The translations under genes and the position numbers were made by a program. This document shows, piece after piece, positions 13,945 through 21,742 of a stretch of 21,758 bases of DNA; position 1 is the stretch's first letter, and every line of letters begins with the position of its first letter. Source of the stretch: CAVSSX01 sp963730735 (GTDB lineage: Bacteria; Actinomycetota; Acidimicrobiia; Acidimicrobiales; RAAP-2); contig CAVSSX010000005.1 in NCBI GenBank assembly GCA_963730735.1, positions 1 through 21,758 on the forward strand, in the 5' to 3' direction. The notes under the pieces are model-generated. The model was not told where the DNA came from. It worked only from the letters and a program-made list of their open reading frames with translations, and did no database searches.

Positions 13945-15957
13945 TCAACCACCATCGTCGGGTCCCGGCTGCGCCACCGTCCGACGTCGGTAGCGCAGGG
14001 CGGCCCAGAGCACGGCGATCACGATGAGCAGGATGACCACGGCGGCGACGGCTTCGTAGAGCTTCTTGTGGCTCTTGGCGGCGGCCGTGAACTTCTGGGG
14101 CCCGCCGGCGTTGACCGTGAGGTTGACCAGGTTGCCGCTGGGCCCGACGGCGGCCACGTCACCGGTGAGGTTGCCCCAGGTCGAGGCGGTGTTGCCCAGG
14201 GCGGCGAACAGCGAGTCCGAGAGGGCCCACGTCCCGGTCGTCGTGGCCAGGACCACGGTCCGGTTGTTCGAGGTCTGGTCGAACACCTGGAGCGAGGCGA
14301 CCTTCGACCCCATGGAGAACTGCCCCTTGTCGGCGTCGTCGACCTTGAAGGCCGAGGTGCCCACGCCCGACAGCGGCGGCACGATGCTGCTCGGGATCTC
14401 GCTGCTGGTGGCGACCAGGAGGAGCGGGGCGTTGTTGCCGGTGGCCGTGGACAGGGGCGTCACCGTCGGGTGCAGCAGCGTGGTCGAGATCCGCTGCAGG
14501 CCGGCCACCGTCTGGACGGCCGCCGACAGCTCGGTGGCGCTCGGGTCGCCGAAGGCCACCTGGAAGGTCGGGATGAGGGCCTGGGGAACGTGGGGGAAGC
14601 CGCCCTGCCCACCCGAGGCGTTGGTCACCTGGATGTTCGAACGGGGGTCGATGGTGAAGTTCATGGTCCGGCCGGCGCTGGCGCAGTTGAAGCCGGCCGG
14701 GAAGTACTGCAGGTTCACCAGGACGTTCGTCGTGCGTTGGATCAGCGCCGAAGGGATGGTGAAGGGGAGGTCCAAGGTGCCGGAGCCGTCGAGGAGCTGG
14801 GAGGCCAGGGTGACGCCGCCCACCACCACCTGGACGGTGGCCTTGGCCCCGGACTCGACCGGCGTGTAGGCGGCCTGGAGGGTGACGGCCATGGAGCTGG
14901 CCACGCCGCCGAGCGCCGTCTCGTCGACGCCGAAGGCCAGCTGGCTGGAGCCGCTGAACGTCGTGGTGCCGCCGATGCCGAGCTGGCTGAAGGTCACCGG
15001 GTTCAACTCAACGGTGGGCGACGCGAGCGGTTTGGTGACCGTGGCCGTCGTCGTCTGGACGAGCTTCGCCACCTGGTTGCTGAGCAGGGTCGCCTGCTCG
15101 GGCAAGGTGCTCGCCGAGCCGTCCACGACCAGCAGGGCGCTGCCGTCGGGCTCGGTCATCAGCTGTATCCCGGCCGAGCCCGTCTGGCGGATCACGATCC
15201 CGCGCACCAGGTCACCCGTCGGCAGCACCGGGAGGCCCGTGCCGTTCGTCGGTTCGACGCTGATGGCCACCGGGACCAGCTGGTAGGCGCTGGCCACGCC
15301 GGCCGCCAGGTCGAGGGCCGCCGTCTGCTCAGCCGCCGTCGGGGTCGACGGCACGTAGAGCACCAGCTTGTCGAGGACCGGCGGGAAGAAGGTGGCGATG
15401 GCGTCGGGGGCCTGCAGGGCGCCGCTGTAGTCCACGGTCGGGTCGATGAGCTGCAGGGGCAGGGCGCCCCGGCACGAGTTGGACGTCGTGGCCCCGCCGG
15501 AGTTGGCCTGCTGCAGGACGAGGTTCAGGGTCACGTAGTTGCCGACCACCGGGACCGAGGCGATGGACACCGAGAAATTCGCCGTCTGCTGGACGTCGGC
15601 GTTGGCCGGGAGGTTCACCGAGCCGACGAACTGGGTGCCGGAGTTGACCACGATGGAGCCGGTGCCGAAGTCGGGCGGGATGATCAGCGAGCCGTTGAGG
15701 ACCGACGGCCGGAGCTTGGCCGGCACCGGCAGCTGGATGCCGATGGTGGTGCCGCCCGAGGCGAAGCTGAAACTCTGCGAGAGGCCGAGCTCCTTGAAGC
15801 TGAACGTCGTCGACCCCCCGGCCGGGTCGGCCGCCGGGGTGGCGGTGGCCGCACCGGCCGGGGCCACCGGTGCGGCGACCGATCCGGCCACGAGGCCGGC
15901 CAGGACCAAGGACAGGCCGCCGACCACGGTGGCGGCGGCCCGGAGTCGGCGCCTCAC
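13945..15957 (-). CDS. BcsB-like exported, membrane-anchored polysaccharide synthase subunit
   Basis: The product has 670 residues. A signal peptide (basic MRRRLR, hydrophobic core, Ala-rich cleavage zone near 35-38) leads to a Ser/Thr/Val-rich, beta-rich extracytoplasmic body. A single C-terminal helix (about 635-655) follows, then RYRRR and a short cytoplasmic tail. This topology, the opening FKELGLSQSFSF, the PVPAKLRPSVLNGSL strand pair and the segment APDAIATFFPPVLDKLVLYVP match the plan of BcsB, which sits outside the membrane, holds BcsA by its C-terminal helix and guides the polymer. The BcsA-type GT2 two genes downstream supports this. Cys residues in NSCRG and FNCASAG could form a disulfide. 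The start is GTG; no strong ribosome-binding site is visible. It leads the operon, which explains the long untranslated region upstream. Confidence 0.72.
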   Translation of the reverse strand: MRRRLRAAATVVGGLSLVLAGLVAGSVAAPVAPAGAATATPAADPAGGSTTFSFKELGLSQSFSFASGGTTIGIQLPVPAKLRPSVLNGSLIIPPDFGTGSIVVNSGTQFVGSVNLPANADVQQTANFSVSIASVPVVGNYVTLNLVLQQANSGGATTSNSCRGALPLQLIDPTVDYSGALQAPDAIATFFPPVLDKLVLYVPSTPTAAEQTAALDLAAGVASAYQLVPVAISVEPTNGTGLPVLPTGDLVRGIVIRQTGSAGIQLMTEPDGSALLVVDGSASTLPEQATLLSNQVAKLVQTTTATVTKPLASPTVELNPVTFSQLGIGGTTTFSGSSQLAFGVDETALGGVASSMAVTLQAAYTPVESGAKATVQVVVGGVTLASQLLDGSGTLDLPFTIPSALIQRTTNVLVNLQYFPAGFNCASAGRTMNFTIDPRSNIQVTNASGGQGGFPHVPQALIPTFQVAFGDPSATELSAAVQTVAGLQRISTTLLHPTVTPLSTATGNNAPLLLVATSSEIPSSIVPPLSGVGTSAFKVDDADKGQFSMGSKVASLQVFDQTSNNRTVVLATTTGTWALSDSLFAALGNTASTWGNLTGDVAAVGPSGNLVNLTVNAGGPQKFTAAAKSHKKLYEAVAAVVILLIVIAVLWAALRYRRRTVAQPGPDDGG

Positions 15958-16530
15958 CTGGTCGCCCGGCGGCGGTCAGACGGTCGGGGCCTGCGGGTGG
16001 TCCGAGGGGCCGTCATCAGCGGCCGGGGCGGACGGGACGATCGCCGGCTGCCGCCACTGGCGGTTGCCACCTGGCGTCGCCGAGCGGGCGGGGAAGGGCA
16101 GCCATGGCCGACATCCTGCCCTGCGGTCGCCGCCGGGAGGCTGATGCTGGGCCGGCCCCACGAGGCTCGGGAGCGGTCGGACGGGCGTCGCCGAACCGCC
16201 GCCCACCGCTGCTGCGAACTGTCACCGTCCACCTCACCTTCTGTTGCCCGGCTCGAGGGTCGCACCGTGGGGTGCAGATCGACAGGCCGTGTCCGGACGT
16301 CGGGTGTGGTCGATGCGTCGGTCGGGTGCTGTCCAACTGAGGTCGTCTCCTGCTGATGTCGTAGCACCCCGTCGGTCCTTCGGCGGTGCGCCCCCCGTTG
16401 GATGAGGCTCCGGGACCCTTACCTGGACAATTCTACGTCAATTTGAGTGCACGCCACTGCAAATGACTACGGGAAGAGGAGGAGCCCTCTCTCCGGCGGC
16501 GTGCCGACGGCTCGGTGGAGCGGGCGTTGC
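15958..16530 (-). other. Long gap upstream of the Bcs-like operon
   Basis: I see no credible gene in these 573 bp. A minus-strand frame from about 16367 to 15954 has no domain and an Arg/Ser/Pro-biased composition. The interval 16416-16466 is the most A+T-rich stretch I noticed in the window and holds, on the minus strand, TTGACG directly followed by TAGAAT. Each resembles a promoter hexamer but they are wrongly spaced as a pair. A promoter here would give the operon a leader of roughly 450 nt. I looked for a c-di-GMP riboswitch (GEMM) pattern and did not see one. Confidence 0.5.
16471..16494 (-). terminator. Hairpin downstream of the PAS-GGDEF-EAL gene
   Basis: Nine-base arms (16471-16479 and 16486-16494) pair with one mismatch and one G-T wobble around a 6-nt loop, starting 37 nt after the stop codon at 16531. 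No T-run follows, so any terminator role would be Rho-assisted or partial. Confidence 0.3.
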
Positions 16531-18189
16531 TCAGCCGGCGTTGCGCAGGCTGAGCTTCGGTTCACCCACGTAGTAACCCTGGGCGTAGTCGACACCGAGC
16601 TGCGTGAGGTAGTCGAGGGTTGGGCCGTCAGGGACGAACTGGGCCACGGTCTTCTTCCCGAGCCCCTGGGCGATCCGCACGATGGCCTCGATGAGCAGCT
16701 GGTCGGTCGGGTTGTCCAGGCACCCGACCACGAACTCGCCGTCGATCTTCACGTAGTCGAAGGGCACGTGCTTGAGGATGTAGAAGCCGCCGAGGTCCGA
16801 GCCGAAGTTGTCGAGGGCGAACTGGCAGCCGATCCGGGCCAGCTGCCGGGAGAACTCCCGGGCGAAGTCGAGGTTGGCCACCGCACTGACTTCGGAGATC
16901 TCGAAGATGAGGCGGGTGGGGTCGATGCCCGAGCCCTTGATGCGCTGCTCGATGTAGGCCATCAGGTGGGGGTCGCCGATCGAACGGCCCGACACGTTGA
17001 CCTCGAATTTCAGGTTCGGGCGGTCGCTGTTGGCCCCCACGATGTCGATCGCCTTGTTGACCACCCAGCGGTCGATCCGCCCGACCCGGCCCGCCCGCTC
17101 GGCGAAGCCCAACAGCGCCCCGGGCGCCTCGAGGGCGCCGTTCTCGCCCCGGATCCGTAGCAGCAGCTCGTAGCGGTCGACCACCGAGGCCTGCAGGTCG
17201 AGGATCGGCTGGCTGAGGAGGACGAAGTTGTCCTCATCGAGGCTGTGCGAGCTCTGGGCGGCCGTCGAGGGCGGGCCACCCTCGACCGACGGGGCGCGCC
17301 GGATGCCGTTGCCCCCGGCCTCCTTGGCGTCCTTCACCGCCAGCTCGCCGTCGGTCAGGAGCTGGGCCGGGCTGCGGTCGGCCGAGGTGAAGTCCACCAC
17401 GCCGGCCGACGCGGTCACCTGGACAAAGCGGTCGCCGTCGCGCACGGCCACCTGATTGCGGACGTCGCGGACCAGGTCGAAGGCCACGGCCTCGGCCTGG
17501 TCGGCAAGGACGGTGGGCAGCAGGACGGCGAACCGCTCCCCACCGATGCGACCGACGGCGTCGTTGGCCCGGAGGCGATGGCGGAGGGTGGCGGCCACGG
17601 CGGCGATCGTCTCGTCGCCGACCTGGTGCCCGAGGCTCTCGTTGATCTCCCGGAGCCGGTCGATGTCGACGACGACCACCGCCCCGGCGGCCTCTCCGGC
17701 CTGCAGGGCCCGGCGCAGGGCGGTCTCGAACCCGGTCCGGCTGAGCAGGCCGGTGGCCGGATCGTGGTCGATCAGCTGCTGCACCTCGGCCTCGTAGTGC
17801 CGCTGGGTGGTGACGTCGATGCAGGTGAGCAGCAACGGGCCTCCGCCGGCGGTCGGGCGGCCGAGCGACACCACGTGCGCCTCGACCCAGCGGTAGGAGC
17901 CGTCGGCCAGCTCCAGTCGGATCTCGGGATGGTTCGGGGCGCGCCCGGGGTCCGTCGACGCCGACAGGGCCCGGGCCAGGGTCTCGCGGTCGTCGGGGTG
18001 GACGACGGCGGCGAACGACGTTCCGAGCAGGCCGTCGACCGACCGCTCGAGCTCGGCGCCGAGGGCGCCGTTCAACGACACGATGGTGGCGTCGGCCAGG
18101 AGCTCGGCCATGCCGACCGGCGACTGGTCGAACAGCGCGCGCCAGCGCTCCTGGAGGCGTTCGACCTCGTCGCGGTCCGATAGGGCCAT
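16531..18189 (-). CDS. PAS-GGDEF-EAL protein with degenerate active sites and an I-site
   Basis: The 552-residue cytoplasmic protein contains a PAS domain (about 10-130; HPDDRETL, DGSYRWVEAHV, DVTTQR), a GGDEF domain (about 140-297) and an EAL domain (about 318-548). The GGDEF signature reads GGERF (216-220): the second acidic residue is Arg, so cyclase activity is doubtful. RAND (207-210), exactly five residues before GGERF, matches the RxxD inhibitory site that binds c-di-GMP. In the EAL domain E341 (ELL), N398, E430, D460, K481 and Q537 are kept. DDFG is DNFG (N461) and the metal-site Glu of AEGVE/AEFVE is Gln517, so phosphodiesterase activity is probably lost. A c-di-GMP-binding, PAS-controlled receptor is the best guess. 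TACCCT stands 5 nt before the ATG. The gene lies upstream of the Bcs-like operon on the same strand. Confidence 0.88.
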   Translation of the reverse strand: MALSDRDEVERLQERWRALFDQSPVGMAELLADATIVSLNGALGAELERSVDGLLGTSFAAVVHPDDRETLARALSASTDPGRAPNHPEIRLELADGSYRWVEAHVVSLGRPTAGGGPLLLTCIDVTTQRHYEAEVQQLIDHDPATGLLSRTGFETALRRALQAGEAAGAVVVVDIDRLREINESLGHQVGDETIAAVAATLRHRLRANDAVGRIGGERFAVLLPTVLADQAEAVAFDLVRDVRNQVAVRDGDRFVQVTASAGVVDFTSADRSPAQLLTDGELAVKDAKEAGGNGIRRAPSVEGGPPSTAAQSSHSLDEDNFVLLSQPILDLQASVVDRYELLLRIRGENGALEAPGALLGFAERAGRVGRIDRWVVNKAIDIVGANSDRPNLKFEVNVSGRSIGDPHLMAYIEQRIKGSGIDPTRLIFEISEVSAVANLDFAREFSRQLARIGCQFALDNFGSDLGGFYILKHVPFDYVKIDGEFVVGCLDNPTDQLLIEAIVRIAQGLGKKTVAQFVPDGPTLDYLTQLGVDYAQGYYVGEPKLSLRNAG

Positions 18190-18194
18190 GCCAG

Positions 18195-18200
18195 AGGGTA
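18195..18200 (-). promoter_or_regulatory. Putative -10 box for the PAS-GGDEF-EAL gene
   Basis: On the minus strand this is TACCCT, ending 5 nt before the ATG at 18189, consistent with a leaderless or nearly leaderless mRNA. No matching -35 was identified. Confidence 0.3.
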
Positions 18201-18273
18201 CTCACTGTGGCCCGGGTTGCACTGGACCTTGCGGCATGGCCGCCGATCGGTCAACCCCCGGTGCGCGTGGGAC

Positions 18274-20106
18274 TCAGCTTTTCCCGCTGCGGGCCCGGCT
18301 CCGGGCCCGACCGCGAAGGGCGGCGTCGAGCTCGATCTTGCGAAGGCGGACCGACTTCGGGGTCACCTCGACGCACTCGTCGTCGGCGATGAATTCCAGC
18401 GCCTGCTCGAGCGAGTGCAGCAGCGGCGGGGTGAGCCGGATGGCCTCGTCGGCGGACGCCGAGCGAATGTTGGTCTGCTTCTTTTCCTTCGTCGGGTTGA
18501 CGTCCATCTCCTCATCCCGAGCGTTCTCGCCGACGATCATGCCCTCGTAGACCTCGGTCGCCGGCCCGACCAGGAGCACGCCGCGCTCTTGGAGGCTCAT
18601 CAACGAGTAGCCGGTGGTCATCCCCCGGCGATCGGCCACCATCGAGCCGTTGCGCTTGGTCTTGAGGTCGCCGTGCCACGGCTCCCAACCGTCGAAGACG
18701 TGGTGGAGCATCCCGGTGCCCCGGGTCTCGGTCATGAATTCGGTCCGGAAGCCCACGAGGCCCCGGGCCGGCACCTGGTAGTCCATCCGGACCCACCCGG
18801 TGCCGTGGTTGACCATCTCGATCAGCGTGCCCTTGCGCAGGGCCATGAGCTGGGTGACCACGCCGAGGTAGTCGTCGGGCACGTCGATGGCCACTCGCTC
18901 CATCGGCTCGTGCAGTCTGCCGTCGATCTCCCGGGTGACCACCTGGGGCTTGCCCACGGTCATCTCGAAGCCCTCGCGCCGCATGGTCTCCACCAGGACC
19001 GCCAGCTGGAGCTCGCCGCGACCCTGCACTTCCCAGGTGTCGGGCCGCTCAGTGGGCAGCACCCGCAGGGAGACGTTGCCGATGAGCTCGGCTTCGAGCC
19101 GGCCGAGGATCTGCCGGGCGGTCAGCTTCGACCCGTCGGCCCCGGCCAGCGGCGAGGTGTTGATCCCGATGGTCATGCCCAGGCTGGGCTCGTCGACCGT
19201 GATGACCGGGAGGGCGCGCGGGTCGTCCGGGTCGGCCAGCGTCTCGCCGATGGTGATGTCGGCGAAGCCGGCGACGGCAGCGATCTCGCCCGGACCGGCC
19301 TCGGGGGCGTCGACCCGCTCGAGGGCGTTGGTGACGAAGAGGTCGGTGATCTTGGCTCGCTCTACGGTACCGTCGACCCGGCACCAACCGACCGTGGCGC
19401 CCTTGCGCAGCGTGCCGTTCTGGACCCGGCAGATGGCCAGCCGACCGAGGTAGGGCGAGGCGTCGAGGTTGCACACCAGGGCTTGTAGCGGCATCTCGGG
19501 GTCGAACTGCGGCGCCGGGATGTGGTCCAAGATGGCCTGGAACAGGGGCTTCAGGTCCGTGCCCTCGACCCCCCGCTCCGTCGACGCCCAGCCGGCCCGG
19601 GCGTTGGCGTAGAGGATGGGGAAGTCGATCTGCTCCTCGTCGGCCTCGAGATCCAAGAAGAGCTCCTCGACCTCGCTCACCACTTCGGCGATCCGAGCGT
19701 CGGGTCGGTCGACCTTGTTCACCACCAGGACGACCGGGAGCCGGGCCTCGAGGGCCTTACGCAGCACGAACCGGGTCTGGGGCAACGGGCCCTCGGACGC
19801 ATCGACCAGGAGCAGGACACCGTCCACCATCGTCAGCCCGCGCTCCACCTCGCCACCGAAGTCGGCGTGGCCCGGGGTGTCGATGATGTTCAACTTCACG
19901 CCCTCGAAGCGCACCGCCGTGTTCTTGGCCAGGATGGTGATGCCCTTCTCCCGCTCCAGGTCACCGGAGTCGAGGACCCGGTCGGCCACCTCCTCGTTGG
20001 CCCGGAAGGTGCCGGTCTGCCAGAGCATCGCGTCCACCAGGGTGGTCTTGCCGTGGTCCACGTGGGCGACGATGGCCACGTTTCTGATGTCGTCTCGCAG
20101 TTCCAT
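18274..20106 (-). CDS. typA: Ribosome-associated translational GTPase TypA/BipA
   Basis: The 610-residue product has the standard length and order of TypA: a GTPase domain with P-loop AHVDHGKT (14-21), switch I GITI (55-58), DTPGHADF (76-83) and NKVD (130-133), then beta-barrel, EF-G III/V-like domains and the TypA C-terminal domain. The GRGELQLAVLVETMRREGFEM and PTKEKKQTNIRSA segments are diagnostic. TypA is an EF-G-like factor that binds 70S ribosomes and helps subunit assembly and stress adaptation. The ATG at 20106 sits directly before ELRDDIRNVAIVAHVDHGKT, as in homologues. The frame stays open to about 20850 upstream, but that part is the antisense of the neighbouring gene. The following gene on this strand starts 84 bp after the stop. 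Confidence 0.96.
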   Translation of the reverse strand: MELRDDIRNVAIVAHVDHGKTTLVDAMLWQTGTFRANEEVADRVLDSGDLEREKGITILAKNTAVRFEGVKLNIIDTPGHADFGGEVERGLTMVDGVLLLVDASEGPLPQTRFVLRKALEARLPVVLVVNKVDRPDARIAEVVSEVEELFLDLEADEEQIDFPILYANARAGWASTERGVEGTDLKPLFQAILDHIPAPQFDPEMPLQALVCNLDASPYLGRLAICRVQNGTLRKGATVGWCRVDGTVERAKITDLFVTNALERVDAPEAGPGEIAAVAGFADITIGETLADPDDPRALPVITVDEPSLGMTIGINTSPLAGADGSKLTARQILGRLEAELIGNVSLRVLPTERPDTWEVQGRGELQLAVLVETMRREGFEMTVGKPQVVTREIDGRLHEPMERVAIDVPDDYLGVVTQLMALRKGTLIEMVNHGTGWVRMDYQVPARGLVGFRTEFMTETRGTGMLHHVFDGWEPWHGDLKTKRNGSMVADRRGMTTGYSLMSLQERGVLLVGPATEVYEGMIVGENARDEEMDVNPTKEKKQTNIRSASADEAIRLTPPLLHSLEQALEFIADDECVEVTPKSVRLRKIELDAALRGRARSRARSGKS

Positions 20107-20116
20107 GAGCTGCGCG

Positions 20117-20122
20117 ACCCTA
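20117..20122 (-). promoter_or_regulatory. Putative -10 box for typA
   Basis: TAGGGT on the minus strand, 10 nt before the ATG, fits TANNNT and would give a leader of only a few bases. The candidate -35 (TTCTGA, 18-bp spacer) is poor. Confidence 0.3.
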
Positions 20123-20146
20123 TCGTCCGCCGGGGTGCGGTCAGAA

Positions 20147-20199
20147 CGGCCGGGGCGGGTCGGTGACCGGGTTCGGCACTGTCGGGAGGGCCCCGGCCG
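20147..20199 (-). terminator. GC-rich inverted repeat between the nuclease-like operon and typA
   Basis: Perfect 10-bp arms CGGCCGGGGC (20147-20156) and GCCCCGGCCG (20190-20199) enclose 33 nt that contain a small inner hairpin (GGTC-GGT-GACC). It starts 11 nt past the stop codon at 20211, so it could end or protect that transcript. No T-run is present. Confidence 0.4.
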
Positions 20200-20210
20200 C
20201 TGCCGCCGGC

Positions 20211-21077
20211 TCAGGCCGCCTGCGCCAACGCCACCGGTGCCGGCAGCGGGTCGACGGTGGCGACCGCCGACAGCGCCCGGCCGATCGCGTCGACGGTGCG
20301 TTCGAGGGAGGCCCGGTCGGTCGTGACGGCGATGGCCCGGCCGCAGTCGGGCCACAGACCGACCGACCGGGTGGGAACCGGGCCCGACGGGTTGGAGAGG
20401 ATGGCCACCAGGGAGGCCAATCCCAACTCGGCCCGACTCGAGCTCGAGGGGTGGCCGCCGAGCACGGACAGCAGGGCCGGGGCCGAACCGGCGCCGTCGC
20501 CCGAGGGGGTCCAACCGGCGACGTCGACCCGGGCCCGGAGGGCGATCGAGCTCGTCCGACCGTCCCGCCACCAACGGTCCGGGGGCCCGAGGCGCGGGGG
20601 CGATGGGAAGCGCCCCCAGTCGAGGGCGCACCACAGATTGGTCGCCCAGGTCACGGCCTCGGCGTAGACGGCGGCCCGACCACCGCCGCGCAAGTGGCCG
20701 AGCCAGGCGGCGACGCCGCCCCGGTCGGCACCGCTCGCCAGCTCGTCCCAGGCCATCGTGACGGCCGCCGACGGGGTCGAGCACTGCCCTTCCACGCACC
20801 GGCGCACGGCGGCGATGCCGAGTCGTCGTCGGACGGTGAGGGGCGACCACCGGAACGGCTCGGGGTCGACCAGACGCTGCGGCGTCGTCAGCGCGGTCCG
20901 CAGGAAATAGGGGTCGATCCGACGGAGGCCGGCGTTCCCGGGCGTCGTCCGCTCGAGCACACCGAGCAGGCGACGCCGGACCGATGCGACGACGTCGTCG
21001 TCGAGGCGGTTCTCGGCCGGCGACAGCACGAGGTTCGTGAGCACCTCGGATCGGGGCAGGCCCGCCAGGGTGGTCAC
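20211..21077 (-). CDS. Uncharacterised protein, possibly a degenerate PD-(D/E)XK (RecB-like) module
   Basis: The 288-residue product starts at a GTG that overlaps the upstream stop as GTGA. I recognise no named family with certainty. It has an Arg-rich helical middle (DPYFLRTALTTPQRLVDPEPFRW at 55-77, then RRRLGIAAVRR). A C-terminal alpha/beta region follows: RARVDV (181-186), LLSVLGG (202-208), a helix ELGLASLVAIL and strand VGLWPDCGRAIAV, then a last helix. This order (Asp strand, strand ending in Gly-Gly, helix, strand, helix) parallels the core of RecB-type nucleases and the upstream gene, but the expected (D/E)xK residues are missing. A structural or DNA-binding relative is possible. No signal peptide or membrane helix is seen. 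Coupled translation implies that it works with the upstream protein. Confidence 0.7.
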   Translation of the reverse strand: MTTLAGLPRSEVLTNLVLSPAENRLDDDVVASVRRRLLGVLERTTPGNAGLRRIDPYFLRTALTTPQRLVDPEPFRWSPLTVRRRLGIAAVRRCVEGQCSTPSAAVTMAWDELASGADRGGVAAWLGHLRGGGRAAVYAEAVTWATNLWCALDWGRFPSPPRLGPPDRWWRDGRTSSIALRARVDVAGWTPSGDGAGSAPALLSVLGGHPSSSSRAELGLASLVAILSNPSGPVPTRSVGLWPDCGRAIAVTTDRASLERTVDAIGRALSAVATVDPLPAPVALAQAA

Positions 21078-21742
21078 CGTCCGGGGCCTGGTCGCAACGC
21101 CGCCCGGCACTGTCGCCGGGCCCCGTCGATGGCCCGCTCGACCGCGTGGGCCAGGTGCTCGTCGTCGGCGTCGTCCACGATCAGCTCGCCCGAGGCGGTG
21201 TAGTAGGTGGCAGCTCGCCACGGACTGGCACCGCTCCGCACCGTCTCCAGTAGGTGGAGAAAGGAGAGGTCGTCCCGGTGCTCGAGCCGCACGGCGCCGG
21301 TCCGGACGGCCACCACACATTCCGATGCCTGCGGTTGCGACGGTGGCCCGACCGTCAGGTCGAGGTGTCCGGTGAGGACCACCCGCCCGCCGGACAGAGG
21401 GATGGCAACGCGTCCGCCGGTACGCGGGAGCCAGCGGGCCGGAAGGCGAGGCCAGTCGTCGACGATCCGAGACAGGTGCTCGGCCACGAGATCACCGAAG
21501 GCTCGGCGGTCGGTGGCCGTCATCGCCTCCACGAACGCCACGACCGGATCCCGCGGGTCCCGGATGCGCAGCCCGTCGAGGCCCTCCGCCAGACCCTGGG
21601 CCGGTCCACCGCGAGGAGGGCCGGTGGTCACGACCTGACGGAAGAGGGCGTGGACGACGGCGCTCAGTGCCAGGTCCGGGCTCAGCGCCAGGTCCGGGCT
21701 CAGCGCCAGGTCCGGGCTCAGCGCGACGTCCGCCTCGACCAC
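21074..21742 (-). CDS. Uncharacterised protein with degenerate PD-(D/E)XK-like core, possibly 5'-partial
   Basis: The product has 222 residues from a GTG at 21742, but the frame is open to the window edge, so the gene may start outside. The N-terminus carries three LSPDLA repeats. Residues about 60-210 look like a RecB-family nuclease core: LPARWLPRTGGRVAIPL, GGRVVLTGHLDL with D128, the strand ECVVAVRTG (141-149), a helix FLHLLETVRSG, ATYYTASGELIV and a final helix. RecB-type sites have D-x-KTG at the second strand. Here that reads A-V-RTG, so the catalytic acid and Lys are changed and activity is doubtful. The assignment is by fold pattern only. Its TGA overlaps the next GTG. A later in-frame GTG (residue 38) would remove the repeats. 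Confidence 0.7.
   Translation of the reverse strand: MVEADVALSPDLALSPDLALSPDLALSAVVHALFRQVVTTGPPRGGPAQGLAEGLDGLRIRDPRDPVVAFVEAMTATDRRAFGDLVAEHLSRIVDDWPRLPARWLPRTGGRVAIPLSGGRVVLTGHLDLTVGPPSQPQASECVVAVRTGAVRLEHRDDLSFLHLLETVRSGASPWRAATYYTASGELIVDDADDEHLAHAVERAIDGARRQCRAALRPGPGR
21663..21716 (-). repeat. 18-bp tandem repeat, three copies
   Basis: Three head-to-tail 18-bp units (21663-21680, 21681-21698, 21699-21716) differ at one base only (T for C at 21668), and the next 8 bases (21717-21724) continue the pattern. Being a multiple of three, the array encodes LSPDLA repeats at the N-terminus of the edge gene and can change copy number without a frameshift. Confidence 0.9.

Noticed and set aside
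12416..13948. Upstream extension of the GT2 frame to a 994-residue protein
   Set aside because: The extension is a shifted reading of the polytopic membrane gene and is low complexity; the ATG at 12415 with the ATGA overlap is the sensible start.
14068..16356. Long + strand open frame of 762 codons
   Set aside because: It lies antisense to the BcsB-like gene, has Arg/Gly/His-rich composition and no domain.
15954..16367. 137-codon minus-strand frame in the gap before the BcsB-like gene
   Set aside because: It has no domain, signal peptide or ribosome-binding site, and its composition matches random high-GC open frames.
16380..16470. c-di-GMP riboswitch in the leader of the Bcs-like operon
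   Set aside because: It was looked for because of the neighbouring GGDEF-EAL gene, but the conserved GEMM blocks (CACGCACAGGGCAAACC-like and GACGCAAAGCC-like) are not present.
18231..18243. GCGGC-ATG-GCCGC hairpin between typA and the PAS-GGDEF-EAL gene
   Set aside because: A 5-bp stem with no T-run is expected by chance in such GC-rich DNA.
20107..20850. Upstream extension of the typA frame
   Set aside because: TypA homologues start at MELRDDIRNVAIVAHVDHGK; the extra part is a shifted, low-complexity reading of the neighbouring gene.
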